A stretch of 64,000 nucleotides of DNA from Saprospiraceae bacterium (GTDB lineage Bacteria > Bacteroidota > Bacteroidia > Chitinophagales > Saprospiraceae). Under the pieces are notes generated by a model. The model was not told the DNA's origin. It saw nothing but the letters and a program-made list of their open reading frames with translations, and made no database searches. A program made the translations under genes and the position numbers. Location: the NCBI GenBank assembly GCA_027488935.1, contig JAIYAP010000014.1, positions 93,019 through 157,018 on the forward strand. The letters are read 5' to 3'. Positions 1 to 9,000 of the stretch are shown piece after piece (within the stretch, counting starts at the first letter, position 1; every line of letters starts with the position of its first letter).

Positions 1-745
1 TTCTTTTGACGGGTAACCCGTCGGTGTTGTATTCATATTGGTATTCAATTGGTCCGGGAAGAAAATCCGCATTATCCCAATGTATAATTTCGCTAATTGA
101 TTCATTATAAATCGAATAATAATCTGGATCAATTTCATATAGCCCAATCAAATATTCCGGGTTATAGGTGTTGGAATAAGTTGCCACACGGAGCCTGTTT
201 TCATGGTTATCTGAAATTATAAAATCCTGAGATTGAATGTCGTTTCCGCAAGCGTCGCGGGTATAAAGGGTATAATAATCCGAGCCATTTACCCAGGTTT
301 TATGCACAAACCCTTGCGTATCCCATTCAAAATTTTTCACCAATTTCCAACTTAGGGTTCCATCGGGATTGTATATATTAGTTTCTATTTTAGTTAACAG
401 TCCATTATTATAAAAGTACTGCTTCACCTGGTTCGGCGCATTGGGAATGGACGAAATCACTTGATCCACACGACCTGCGGCATTGTACCGGATTTTATGG
501 CCCCCTGAAATGCTGTCAAGTCGGTTGTTTGCATCAAAAAAATATTGATCTTGATACACCAAGTTTATTTTGCCGGTTGTCTCATCGAAAGCAGTGTGCA
601 GCACTTTATAAAGCCGCTTTGGGAACGTTTGGGACAAACAAGGGTTTGTAACTTTGGCCATTTCGGTATTTTCATCAGCAGTGCGGTCGCAAGATGGCAA
701 AATTAAGGCGACGCAAATGGCAATTAGGAGCGAAAAAGGTTTCAT
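1..745 (-). CDS. Secreted lipoprotein, cut by the window edge
   Basis: Reading leftward from ATG at 743-745, the frame stays open to base 1, so only the first 248 codons are present and the C terminus lies outside. The N terminus is a lipoprotein signal: Lys at position 2, a hydrophobic stretch, and a lipobox ending LPSC with Cys19. The remaining part is rich in Tyr, Asn and Asp, with short patterns such as YQYEYNTDGLPVKR and RYNAAGRVDQ that resemble the YD/RHS-like strands of Bacteroidota lipoproteins that track key-value text (inferred resemblance). No catalytic motif is visible. Probably anchored to the outer membrane or exported. Gene identity is otherwise unknown. Confidence 0.7.
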   Translation of the reverse strand, partial: MKPFSLLIAICVALILPSCDRTADENTEMAKVTNPCLSQTFPKRLYKVLHTAFDETTGKINLVYQDQYFFDANNRLDSISGGHKIRYNAAGRVDQVISSIPNAPNQVKQYFYNNGLLTKIETNIYNPDGTLSWKLVKNFEWDTQGFVHKTWVNGSDYYTLYTRDACGNDIQSQDFIISDNHENRLRVATYSNTYNPEYLIGLYEIDPDYYSIYNESISEIIHWDNADFLPGPIEYQYEYNTDGLPVKR

Positions 746-824
746 ATCTTTTATGGAATTTGGTTCGTCTAGATTACGAAGGATCGGGTAGAATGGTTGG
801 GGAGGGTAATAAAAACTCTCCCAA

Positions 825-1253
825 CTAAAGACTTCTCTGAAAATGATACCCAATAATATCATAGCCCCGATTAATCCAAAATCGCACCCCCTTTTTATTG
901 GCCACGTAACAATTGAGTTCAGAGGCAATACAGCCCTGGGAACGACCATATTCGAAGATCCAGGCCAGCATTTGTTCGCCAATGCCCTTACCCCGATAAT
1001 CGGGATGAATGATTACGTTATCGGGTTCGATGTGTTTGCCGACATAAAACTTGGTCATGATCCACAAGCCGGAAACCCCAATGAGGCGATCCCCGTCGTA
1101 CGCGCCCACGCACACGTATGCCTGGGTGCGCATCTCTTCCAGCCGGGCCAACATGGTGGTTTCGTCGGATTTAGGATTGAGCAGCATGATAAACGGCAGG
1201 ATGGTATGGAGCGATTCATTGGGAATCAGGGCAAAATGCGGCATTTTATGCAA
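825..1253 (-). CDS. GNAT-family N-acetyltransferase
   Basis: This 142-residue protein has the core of a Gcn5-related acetyltransferase, which moves an acetyl group from acetyl-CoA to an amine. The acetyl-CoA-binding motif A is visible as VIIHPDYRGKGIGEQML near residues 79-95 (the R-G-x-G-x-G turn), preceded by a substrate-side strand with GDRLIGVSGLW and followed by a conserved late strand with an Asn-rich turn (VANKKGVRFWINRGY). Length is typical for a single GNAT domain. A second in-frame Met three codons later (1242-1244) is an alternative start. The substrate cannot be told from the sequence. It lies 26 bases downstream of the ORF6N gene on the same strand and may be co-transcribed with it. 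Confidence 0.8.
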   Translation of the reverse strand: MHKMPHFALIPNESLHTILPFIMLLNPKSDETTMLARLEEMRTQAYVCVGAYDGDRLIGVSGLWIMTKFYVGKHIEPDNVIIHPDYRGKGIGEQMLAWIFEYGRSQGCIASELNCYVANKKGVRFWINRGYDIIGYHFQRSL

Positions 1254-1279
1254 TTTTTTTAAAAAACAAGGTTAAAAAC

Positions 1280-1828
1280 TTACTCCCGTCCAAACCCAAT
1301 CATCCGACGTTCTTTTTTGGGCGTTTCCGCAGTTTCTGAGGCTTCCAGGGCGGCAATTGCATCGGCACGGGCCTGGTTTTCTTCGCCCAGCCAATGTAAT
1401 ACGGTGTGAATATCAGACAATTCTTTGCCCATGAATGCTTCCAGTTCAGCAATTTTTAAGGCCAGCGCCTGGTGTGCAAAGGCAAAATGCCGCAAGGAAA
1501 CAAAGGCCCGGATGATCTCGATGTTCATTTGAACTGCCTTGGGACTGTTCAATATGCCGGAAATCATGGCGACCCCATGCTCCGTGAAAGCAAAAGGCAA
1601 ATAACGGGTGCCGCCTTTCTTTGAGGTCACATTTTGCGACTTCAAAGTTTCAAACTCCGCTTTGGTAAGTTCGAACATAAAATCTTCGGGGAAACGATCT
1701 ATGTTCCGACGAACGGCCTCTTTCAAGCGCTTCGTTTCGGTACCAAAAAATGCTGCCAGATCATAATCCAGCATTACTCTTTGATCGCGAATGGAATGTA
1801 TTTTCGATTGTATAATTTGTATTTCCAT
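1280..1828 (-). CDS. ORF6N domain-containing protein
   Basis: The ORF6N domain occurs in phage and mobile-element proteins and is thought to bind DNA. The typical N-terminal core is present: IHSIRDQRVMLDYDLAAFFG, then the R-R-N-x-x-R-F-P-x-D-F-M-F-E-L run, then the L-K-S-Q-N-V-T-S segment and LPFAFTEHGVAM, all within the first ~100 residues. The C-terminal 80 residues are helical and charged. A longer frame reaches 1876, but the Bacteroidota -7 box TATGTTTG (1877-1870) overlaps that upstream Met, so I choose ATG at 1826-1828, giving 182 residues. A decayed copy of the same gene lies at 5970-6090. Role in the cell is unknown; an integrated mobile gene is likely. Confidence 0.85.
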   Translation of the reverse strand: MEIQIIQSKIHSIRDQRVMLDYDLAAFFGTETKRLKEAVRRNIDRFPEDFMFELTKAEFETLKSQNVTSKKGGTRYLPFAFTEHGVAMISGILNSPKAVQMNIEIIRAFVSLRHFAFAHQALALKIAELEAFMGKELSDIHTVLHWLGEENQARADAIAALEASETAETPKKERRMIGFGRE

Positions 1829-1869
1829 GGGTTTATAGCGGGTGCAATGGGCACCTTTGTTTAGAAACA

Positions 1870-1877
1870 CAAACATA
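1870..1877 (-). promoter_or_regulatory. -7 box for the ORF6N gene
   Basis: On the minus strand this reads TATGTTTG, an exact match to the Bacteroidota -7 consensus TAnnTTTG. It lies about 40 bases before the chosen ORF6N start. No clear -33 TTTG is seen at the usual distance. Confidence 0.5.
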
Positions 1878-1959
1878 AATAATTCGGGCGCTAAGCTGGA
1901 TACCCTATTACTTTTGTTTATCTAATAAACATTATGTAAGATAAACGTCAATTGGCCTA

Positions 1960-1990
1960 TTTGAAAATTTTAAATTTGGGAATATATTTG
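1960..1990 (+). promoter_or_regulatory. Bacteroidota-type promoter
   Basis: A TTTG (1960-1963) and a TATATTTG (1983-1990) are separated by 19 bases, matching both elements of the Bacteroidota sigma-ABfr promoter (TTTG - about 19 - TAnnTTTG). Transcription would begin near 1996, giving a leader of about 135 bases before the secreted protein at 2131. A strong hairpin sits within that leader. Confidence 0.65.
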
Positions 1991-2039
1991 TAACATTAAA
2001 AAATCCACATGAACCCATATACCCCTTTGATCTTGAACC

Positions 2040-2084
2040 ATTGCGTCAAGCGAGCTTTTGCAGTTGGCTTGACGCAATTTTTAT
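2040..2084 (+). terminator. Terminator-like hairpin in the leader of the 2131 gene
   Basis: A perfect 11-bp inverted repeat, ATTGCGTCAAG (2040-2050) and CTTGACGCAAT (2068-2078), encloses a 17-base loop and is followed by TTTTAT. It lies downstream of the promoter at 1960-1990 and upstream of the next gene, so it could end a short RNA or act as an attenuator. A 27-codon frame (2009-2092) runs through it. It has the shape of an intrinsic terminator, but its role is inferred. Confidence 0.5.
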
Positions 2085-2130
2085 ATGGGTAATATGATAA
2101 TAATTCATCACTTACATCTAAATCATACGT

Positions 2131-5100
2131 ATGAAAATCAAATTATGTACACTTTGCCTGCTGCTGGTCAGTATTTATGCAAAAACATTTGCCCAAATTA
2201 ATTGGCAACCCACCAATGGCCCGGAAGGTGGATCCTTTTTGAATATTTACGATGATGGCCAGTACGCTTTTGCTGCCGATGAATATCAGTTTTTTAGAAC
2301 CAGCGACGGGCTACACTGGGAACATTTACCCCATGGAAACATTTGGCCACTGGCTACTTCACCTACCAAATTAGCCGCGGGTAAAGGATATGGGTATAAT
2401 AATGACCCCAGTTCAAGCCCCACCTTCGTAGTAAGTTATGATCATGGCAATACTTGGAAAGAGGGAACCATGCCCCCTACCACCTATGGAAATTTTAGCA
2501 GCATCGCTGTGTGTTCGCATGGCGTGTATGTACCTGATGGATCAAATGGTAAAATTTTTAGGACGCAAGATGATGGGCTAACTTGGGATGCGATACCTGT
2601 ACCTGGCATGTATTGTTACGATGTTTGGGCCTTTGATGACCGATTGTACACAGAATGGAATAGAAGGTTTTGGCGGCTTGGTTTAAACGGAACCGATTGG
2701 GAGATTGTATCGCCTTTATTTGGCAGTGGTGACTACGCTTCCAATATGTATGCTTCCGATTCCCTTTTGTTTTTTGCTACCAAATACAGCCTTTGGTGCT
2801 CCAGTAATGCAGGTGGGACATGGAGCCAAAGCCCCCTAGTATTTCACAGCAATCAAGACAAATTTTGCAAAATTGGAAACCGAGTATATACAGGCGGCGG
2901 ACAATCAGGTGTTGTGTACACCGATGATTTTGGATATAGTTGGCAGGAATTGCCAATCCAGAATGATTTTAGCACATTTGACGTGGCAACAGCAGGCGGG
3001 CAACTACTTTGCGGCAGTTCCAACAAAGGAGTATTCCGGTATGATATGCCCAATCAACAACTAGTTCCCAGCAATGAAGGACTTAACTCTGCAACAGTAC
3101 ATAGTTTGGCCGCCGGCAATGGACAATTGTGGGCGGCGTGTGGAAACGGCGTATTTGCATATGATTTAGCACAAGATATCTGGGTTGATAAAGCCCTTTT
3201 ATCAAAGCCTTATAATTATTTCGAAAGGGTTGCAGTAAGTCCCGCTGGAAAAATAATAGCCCACGATAAATACCCATACCATTTTTATCTGTCTGTAAAT
3301 GGCGGCGCTTCCTGGGACACGATTTCCACAATTGACATCGGAAACGGGACGCATATAAATATTTACAACATGTACTGGGTTGAAGAAAATATATTACTCA
3401 AGTCAGAATCGGATAACTATGCCTGGTCTGCCGATCTTGGCCAAAGCTGGAAATATGGTGAGTTTCCCGATAATATTGTCTTTTTTGCTGGACGATATTT
3501 TGGAATAAAATGGTCAGAGGGACTCGTTTCAAGCAACAACTCTGGCCATAGCTGGAAGCTTGAGGCTGGCCCAAAAGGATTAGATATTATTAAACTTTAT
3601 GCTTCCGATGATAAACTATTTGCCTTGATATATGATGTTCAGGGCAGAACTAAACTCTACAGCACTTCTGATTTGATTACGTGGACCTATTCCGGCGACG
3701 GCCTTCCGCAAATAAATGCACCCGATCCTAACCAAGATCCCTACTATGGTGGAATTTGGCACAAAGGCAACCGGTATTACCTGCATGAGACCCCTATTGG
3801 CCTTTTTACCTCCTTGGACACCTGTAAAACCTGGCTCCCGATAGAACGCTATTCTGGCAGCGTTATGGAGGCCGTAGAAAGCACCTTATATCAAGGAGGT
3901 TTTGGCGGAGGCGTTCTCAAAACCGGTTTGCCTCAAAATTACGGCGCGCTTTCCACGGGCCATGTGTATCAAGATGATAACAATAACAGCATCTGGGACG
4001 CCAATGAAGCCGCATTACCCAGTGTGTCGGTCAGCGTTAAAGAACCCGGTGCCTGGTATCCCTATTGGTTTGTAAATACCGAATCAGATGGCAACTATTC
4101 AATTGGTAGTTCGCCCGGAAACATTGATACGCTACAGGTGAGTATTCCGTCCGTGTATGTAGAAAACATCAATCCGCCGCAATACATTGTAACGAATGCG
4201 GGCAATAACCGTGATTTTGGTATCCATTCCAAACGAGATATTACCGATGTTTCCATCGAAGGATACTATGGAGCCCAGCCCAGACCAGGGTTTTCACTCA
4301 ACGCTTATATCGGGTATCACAATGAAGGAACTGTACCCGCCAGTGGAAAAATCGGTATTAAACTCGATCCGAAATACAATTTTGTTAGCGCCGACCCGCT
4401 CCCCACTGCAATGGTCGGCACCGATAGCCTGATTTGGGATTTTGACTCCATTCCGCCTTTTAGCCAGCAGCAGATTCGAATTTCCGGGGTAGTGGATGTT
4501 TCCACGGTAATTGGCAATCCCTTTAAATTAAAGGGCCACATCGAGCCAACTTTATCCGATTTCAAACCTAGTAACAACCATTTTGTACGGATCGAAATCG
4601 TGGTTGGCTCCTTCGATCCCAATGAAAAACGCGTTGAACCGGCACAAGGGCTTACGCCAACCGAAATCGCGGCCGGAAAAGAACTGGTGTACACCGTGCA
4701 TTTTCAAAACACGGGCACTTACCAGGCAGACCGGGTGCGCATCACCGATATACTGGATACTGCTTTGAATGTAAAAACATTACGCTTAATCACATCAAGC
4801 CATGCGATTACTAGTTTTCGACTGCTCCCGGGCAATTTGCTGGAAGTCGTCTTTGATCAAATCGCCTTGCCCGATAGCAACAGCAATGAGCCCGCGAGCC
4901 ACGGTTTTGTTTCCTTTGCCATCCAGCGAAACAAAGCCTTCAACAAAACCCGTAAAGTCCTAAACACGGCCGCGATTTATTTCGATTTCAATGAACCCAT
5001 AATTACCAACACGGTAATTACGCCGGTAGCAACTCCCACGGTGTCGAGTTTTGAACCGAATACAACGGATACGAAATTTGCTGGACTGGTCATCACACCC

Positions 5101-5325
5101 AATCCAACCGCCAAGGATTTTGTGGTTGATACCCGTGGCCGCTTGTCAGGCACCGGAAACATGGAGTTGTTCAACGCACAAGGGAAAATATGCCTTTCAA
5201 TACCCGTGACCGACTTGTCAAGTCCAATCAATGTAGCAATTACCGGCCTAACGGAGGGTGCTTACATGGTGCGTGCTACTGGTAAAAACGGGGTTTTGTT
5301 TGGGAAAGTGGTGGTTGTGCGGTAA
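2131..5325 (+). CDS. T9SS-exported protein with BNR-like repeats
   Basis: A signal peptide (KLCTLCLLLVSIYAKTFAQ) starts this 1064-residue protein. Residues ~25-600 contain many short strands with S-x-D-x-G-x-T/S-W patterns (SYDHGNTWKEG, TQDDGLTWD, SNNSGHSWKLE), the hallmark of BNR/sialidase-type beta-propeller repeats. Residues ~610-675 form an SdrD-B/carboxypeptidase-regulatory-like module (GHVYQDDNNNSIWDANEA). Residues ~825-965 match the Bacteroidota repeat now called DUF7619 (FDPNEKRVEP ... VHFQNTGTYQADRVRI ... IYFDFNEPI). The last ~80 residues are a type A T9SS sorting domain (VITPNPTAKDFVV ... GAYMVRATGKNG). So it is exported by T9SS and either attached to the cell surface or released. 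Ligand or enzyme activity is unknown; no sialidase catalytic residues were identified. Confidence 0.85.
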   Translation: MKIKLCTLCLLLVSIYAKTFAQINWQPTNGPEGGSFLNIYDDGQYAFAADEYQFFRTSDGLHWEHLPHGNIWPLATSPTKLAAGKGYGYNNDPSSSPTFVVSYDHGNTWKEGTMPPTTYGNFSSIAVCSHGVYVPDGSNGKIFRTQDDGLTWDAIPVPGMYCYDVWAFDDRLYTEWNRRFWRLGLNGTDWEIVSPLFGSGDYASNMYASDSLLFFATKYSLWCSSNAGGTWSQSPLVFHSNQDKFCKIGNRVYTGGGQSGVVYTDDFGYSWQELPIQNDFSTFDVATAGGQLLCGSSNKGVFRYDMPNQQLVPSNEGLNSATVHSLAAGNGQLWAACGNGVFAYDLAQDIWVDKALLSKPYNYFERVAVSPAGKIIAHDKYPYHFYLSVNGGASWDTISTIDIGNGTHINIYNMYWVEENILLKSESDNYAWSADLGQSWKYGEFPDNIVFFAGRYFGIKWSEGLVSSNNSGHSWKLEAGPKGLDIIKLYASDDKLFALIYDVQGRTKLYSTSDLITWTYSGDGLPQINAPDPNQDPYYGGIWHKGNRYYLHETPIGLFTSLDTCKTWLPIERYSGSVMEAVESTLYQGGFGGGVLKTGLPQNYGALSTGHVYQDDNNNSIWDANEAALPSVSVSVKEPGAWYPYWFVNTESDGNYSIGSSPGNIDTLQVSIPSVYVENINPPQYIVTNAGNNRDFGIHSKRDITDVSIEGYYGAQPRPGFSLNAYIGYHNEGTVPASGKIGIKLDPKYNFVSADPLPTAMVGTDSLIWDFDSIPPFSQQQIRISGVVDVSTVIGNPFKLKGHIEPTLSDFKPSNNHFVRIEIVVGSFDPNEKRVEPAQGLTPTEIAAGKELVYTVHFQNTGTYQADRVRITDILDTALNVKTLRLITSSHAITSFRLLPGNLLEVVFDQIALPDSNSNEPASHGFVSFAIQRNKAFNKTRKVLNTAAIYFDFNEPIITNTVITPVATPTVSSFEPNTTDTKFAGLVITPNPTAKDFVVDTRGRLSGTGNMELFNAQGKICLSIPVTDLSSPINVAITGLTEGAYMVRATGKNGVLFGKVVVVR

Positions 5326-5345
5326 TTATTCGACATTAATTCAAT

Positions 5346-5395
5346 TTCATTGCCGAGTTGCCTGGATGTTTTGGGTGGCTCGGCAATGAATTTTG
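5346..5395 (+). terminator. Intrinsic terminator after the T9SS protein
   Basis: A perfect 12-bp inverted repeat, TTCATTGCCGAG (5346-5357) and CTCGGCAATGAA (5379-5390), begins about 20 bases after the stop codon at 5325 and is followed by TTTT. The placement fits a terminator for the upstream gene. Confidence 0.7.
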
Positions 5396-5460
5396 GATAG
5401 AAGCCGGTCTTTGTTTTTTCATACGTGATGCCCCGTTGTGCTTTGATCTTCCCGATTAAC

Positions 5461-5826
5461 TTATCCAAGCACTGAAACAATCAAGTCAAGCAGCCCACAT
5501 AATCCCGCTCCAATAATAATAGTCCAGGATATCCAGTCCTTGAATTCATTGTTTTTGTGCCCAAGAAACAAAATATGAAGTCCTAAATGCACCACCATAA
5601 AAATATTAAATCCCTTTATAAATACGCTTAAGTCCTGAATGTGTGTCAGTTGCCAATAAATAAAAAAGAAAAGCGGAATGTGTGCAAATACAAACACGAT
5701 GTGCCCTAATTTGTCGCTGAGCAAGGAAAGGCCCGGAAAAATACGCCACTCTCGGCAACGAATCGCGTCCATTTCGTGCATGGTTAAAAGGGAAAGTCCC
5801 ATGTAAAAGAAAACATGCTCCTCCAT
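5461..5826 (-). CDS. Small four-helix membrane protein, DUF6713-like
   Basis: The 121-residue product has about four hydrophobic segments. The first helix carries the pattern LLTMHEMDAIRCREWRIFPG, which I associate with the DUF6713 family of uncharacterised inner-membrane proteins (family recalled, not searched). A conserved HIPLFFFIY segment and a short cytosolic stretch FLGHKNNEFKDW separate the helices. It stands alone, convergent with the secreted protein upstream. Its function is not known. Confidence 0.6.
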   Translation of the reverse strand: MEEHVFFYMGLSLLTMHEMDAIRCREWRIFPGLSLLSDKLGHIVFVFAHIPLFFFIYWQLTHIQDLSVFIKGFNIFMVVHLGLHILFLGHKNNEFKDWISWTIIIGAGLCGLLDLIVSVLG

Positions 5827-5969
5827 ATTAAAATTTTTTTATTAATTATATGTCTTTGACAGGCCTTTAATCCTTGCAAGTACAAATTGAAAGTACTGGA
5901 TCAATTTTCGAAACGGGTTATTTTCCCTGCCAACGCGCGTTGGGCATCCTGTGTGGAACGACGAATATT

Positions 5970-6090
5970 TCTTTGAGGTCGCAAATTGCGACCTCAAAGA
6001 ATTAAACGCTGCTTGGGTACGTTCAATATAAAATCATCAAGGAAACGGCTATGCTCAGACAAACGGCTTCTTTCAAGCGCAACAAAGCGC
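5970..6090 (-). pseudogene. Decayed ORF6N gene fragment
   Basis: Read on the minus strand, about 100 bases align at nucleotide level with the ORF6N gene at 1280-1828. Shared landmarks in order are GCGCTTGAAAGA, GCCGTT, CATAG, CGTTTCC, GATTTTAT, and the LRSQ-type segment ending GACCTCAAAGAAA. The reading frame is broken by at least a one-base deletion after CATAG and by a TGA stop near the L-R-S-Q segment. Homology stops after the TSKK position. The fragment abuts the stop codon of the giant adhesin (6091). A 14-bp palindrome with a one-base centre (5971-5999) overlaps its distal end, and a perfect 14-bp palindrome (CCAACGCGCGTTGG, 5930-5943) lies just beyond; the rest of 5827-5970 holds nothing recognisable. 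Confidence 0.7.
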
Positions 6091-9000
6091 TTAATTTTGA
6101 ATCACCGTCAAATCCCCTTTGATCAGTTCTATTGTTCCATCGACCAGGCGCACTTTCAAATAATACACATACACGCCCACGCCCACTTCTTTACCGCCAA
6201 CCCGGCCATCCCAACCCGGCCATTCATTGGGCCCGATGGGCGTATCCAGGATATACACGGCGTTGCCCCAACGGTCGAAAATGCGCAACTCTTCCATGCG
6301 CAATACCGACGGACCCGCACCGATTGTAAACAGGTCGTTATCGTTGCGGTTATCCGGCGAAAACACGTTGGGTACATAAACCGGCGAAGTCTTTTTCACA
6401 ATAACACGAATGGTCGCTTTGGATACACAACCAAAAGTATCCACTTGCGTAACGGTATAACTACCCGAACTGAAGGGGATCCAGGTTTGGGTAAGGCAAT
6501 TGGCACAACTGGAATCAGCCAAAGGCGACCAACTAATGCTGCGCCAAACATCCAGGTTGGTTTGGGCCTCAATGATCAATACCTGCCCAAGTTGCACCAC
6601 GGTATCGGAAGGCAGCGAAATAACACCCGATTCGGGCACCACCAACGAGAACGTCGAGTCGACAATACAATCGTTGGCATCTTGCACCACAATGTTGTGG
6701 GAGCCGCTGCCAATAGACGGAATGGTACCACTTACCAGGTTTCCATCCAAAAATACATCATACAACTGAACCCCACCCAAGGGGGTAATGGCCACATCTG
6801 CCACCTGTTCACCGCAGTCCGGACGGTCCACGGCCAGAATAAACCGCAGGGGATCGGGTGCTTTTAAACTCGTAGTACCGAGTGTTGGACAACCGTTGTT
6901 ATCCGTAATCGTAACAGTATAATCGCCTTCACCCAACTTGCTGTTTGTAGCCAAAGTATCGCCATTGCTCCACAGGTATTGATAAGGGCCGGTACCGCCG
7001 CCGACCACTGCGGTCGCCGAACCATCGGTATCGCCAGCACAACGCACCCCAAAACCATTGTATAATTGCAGCGGGGTGACGAGTACCGACAAAGCAGGTG
7101 GTGCGGTCACTACACTTTGCAAGGTCAGGGTTGGGCCGGTAGTCTGGGTAATGGTAATGCTAAAGGTGCCTGCCGCCAGCCCGGGTATTTGAAATGCCGT
7201 ATTCAATCCGGCGGTTGTGCCGCTACCGGAGTTGCCTTGCCCATCGATCCAGTTGTATTGAAACGGCGGCAGTCCCGAATTGATCAGAACCGTCACCTGG
7301 CCATCGTCGTTGTCGGCACAAGTGGTGGGTGTACTGCCAATGACCCCACTTGGCGCGCAAAGGGTTGGATCATACACGGTGATGCGTACCACAACCGAAT
7401 CGCAACCGTCAATACCGCTGAGGGTTTCGATTAATTGACCGGCCTGGGTTTGGTCGCAAGTGGTCAGCGTAATTTGGGTCGTATCCAGCTGCGTCGGGTC
7501 GAAAATTACGATGCGTGTGACCACCGAGTCACAGCCATTGATGTTATAGGTGTCAATAAAGGTACCCGCGTTATTCGGTTTGCAGGTAAATACGTTCACC
7601 GTATTGGTAATGGGCGGTGCCAGGGTCGTGTTGGTGATCACCACGGAGTCGCAACCGTTGGAGCCGCTTAAGATGATTTGTGCAATACCAACTTGCGCCG
7701 CATTGCAGGTTACGGCAGTTAAAAAGGTAGAATCAATCAAACTCGGATCAAACACAACCGTGGTGGTTCGAATCGAGTCACAACCGTCGATGCTTACCAG
7801 GTTTTGGGTAAATACGCCCGCTTCATTGGGTTTGCAAGTGATCGTTGAAAAGGCCAGCGCATAACTTGGGGCCAAGGTACGGTTGGTGATCAAAACAGAA
7901 TCGCAGCCATTGACACCCAAAAACGTTTGTGCGACCTGGCCCACCTGGCCTGGCAAACAGGTTTTGGTATTTAAAAGGGTAGTATCAATCAAACTTGGAT
8001 CAAACACAACCGTGGTCGTTACCGTAGAGTCACAACCGAAAATATTAGTCAAATTTTGGGTAAATACCCCAGCTTCTGCTGGTTTACAAGTCACTGCACT
8101 CAGGTTGATGGTATTGCTAGGCAACAAAGTAGTGTTGGTAATCACCAGGGAGTCGCAGCCATCAACGCCCACCAGCAATACCTGGGTGGGTACCGCATTG
8201 GCCGGAATACAAGTAGTTGCTCCCAGGATCGTGGTATCAATATTGGCCGGATTGAACGTAATCGTATTGATTACGGTGGAATCGCAGCCAAATATATTGG
8301 TCAAATTTTGGGTAAATACCCCTGCATTTGCCGGATTACAGGTAACACTGCTCAAATTCACGGTATTGCTGGGCAGGAATTGTGTGGTAAGAATCACCGT
8401 ACTGTCGCAACCAAATTGATTGAAAAAATTGGTAACCACCACGCCGGTGTCTAATGGATTACAACTGCTTGCGCTAAGGTTGGTGATGTTGAGCGGATTG
8501 ACCGTAACGGTGGTATTGGCCAGGGCCGTACAACCCACTGCATCGCTTACAATCACGGCGTAGTTGGTGGTTGCGTTGGGGACAACCGTGATGGAATTCG
8601 ACATTTGGCCGCCGCTCCAGTTGTAACTGGTGCCACCATTGGCAGTGAGGGTCGTGCCATCACCGCTGCACAGGGTCGTTACGCCGGTAATGGTCGCCAC
8701 CGGTGCTGGGTTGATGTTTATGGTAAATACTTCTGCCACCCCGGTACACGTGCCGATTTGGGGCGTTACGGTGATTTGGGCGGTTTCTACGGCGGTCACA
8801 TTGGCGCCAATAAAACTCAGGTTTCCGGTGCCACTTGCCGCCAAACCAATGGCCGGGTTGTTGTTGGTCCAGTTGTACACGGTGTTGCCGGTGCCAAATG
8901 TAACCGCCACCGGCGTGTTGGCACATGCATTGGTGATACCTGGATTGGTAACCGTGGGTATAGTAACAACTGTGATATTAAAGGTTTGGGTAGGACCCGT

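Noticed and set aside
2009..2092. 27-codon leader peptide gene.
   Set aside because: It fits the promoter but has no clear ribosome site and runs through a hairpin; kept only as part of the leader finding.
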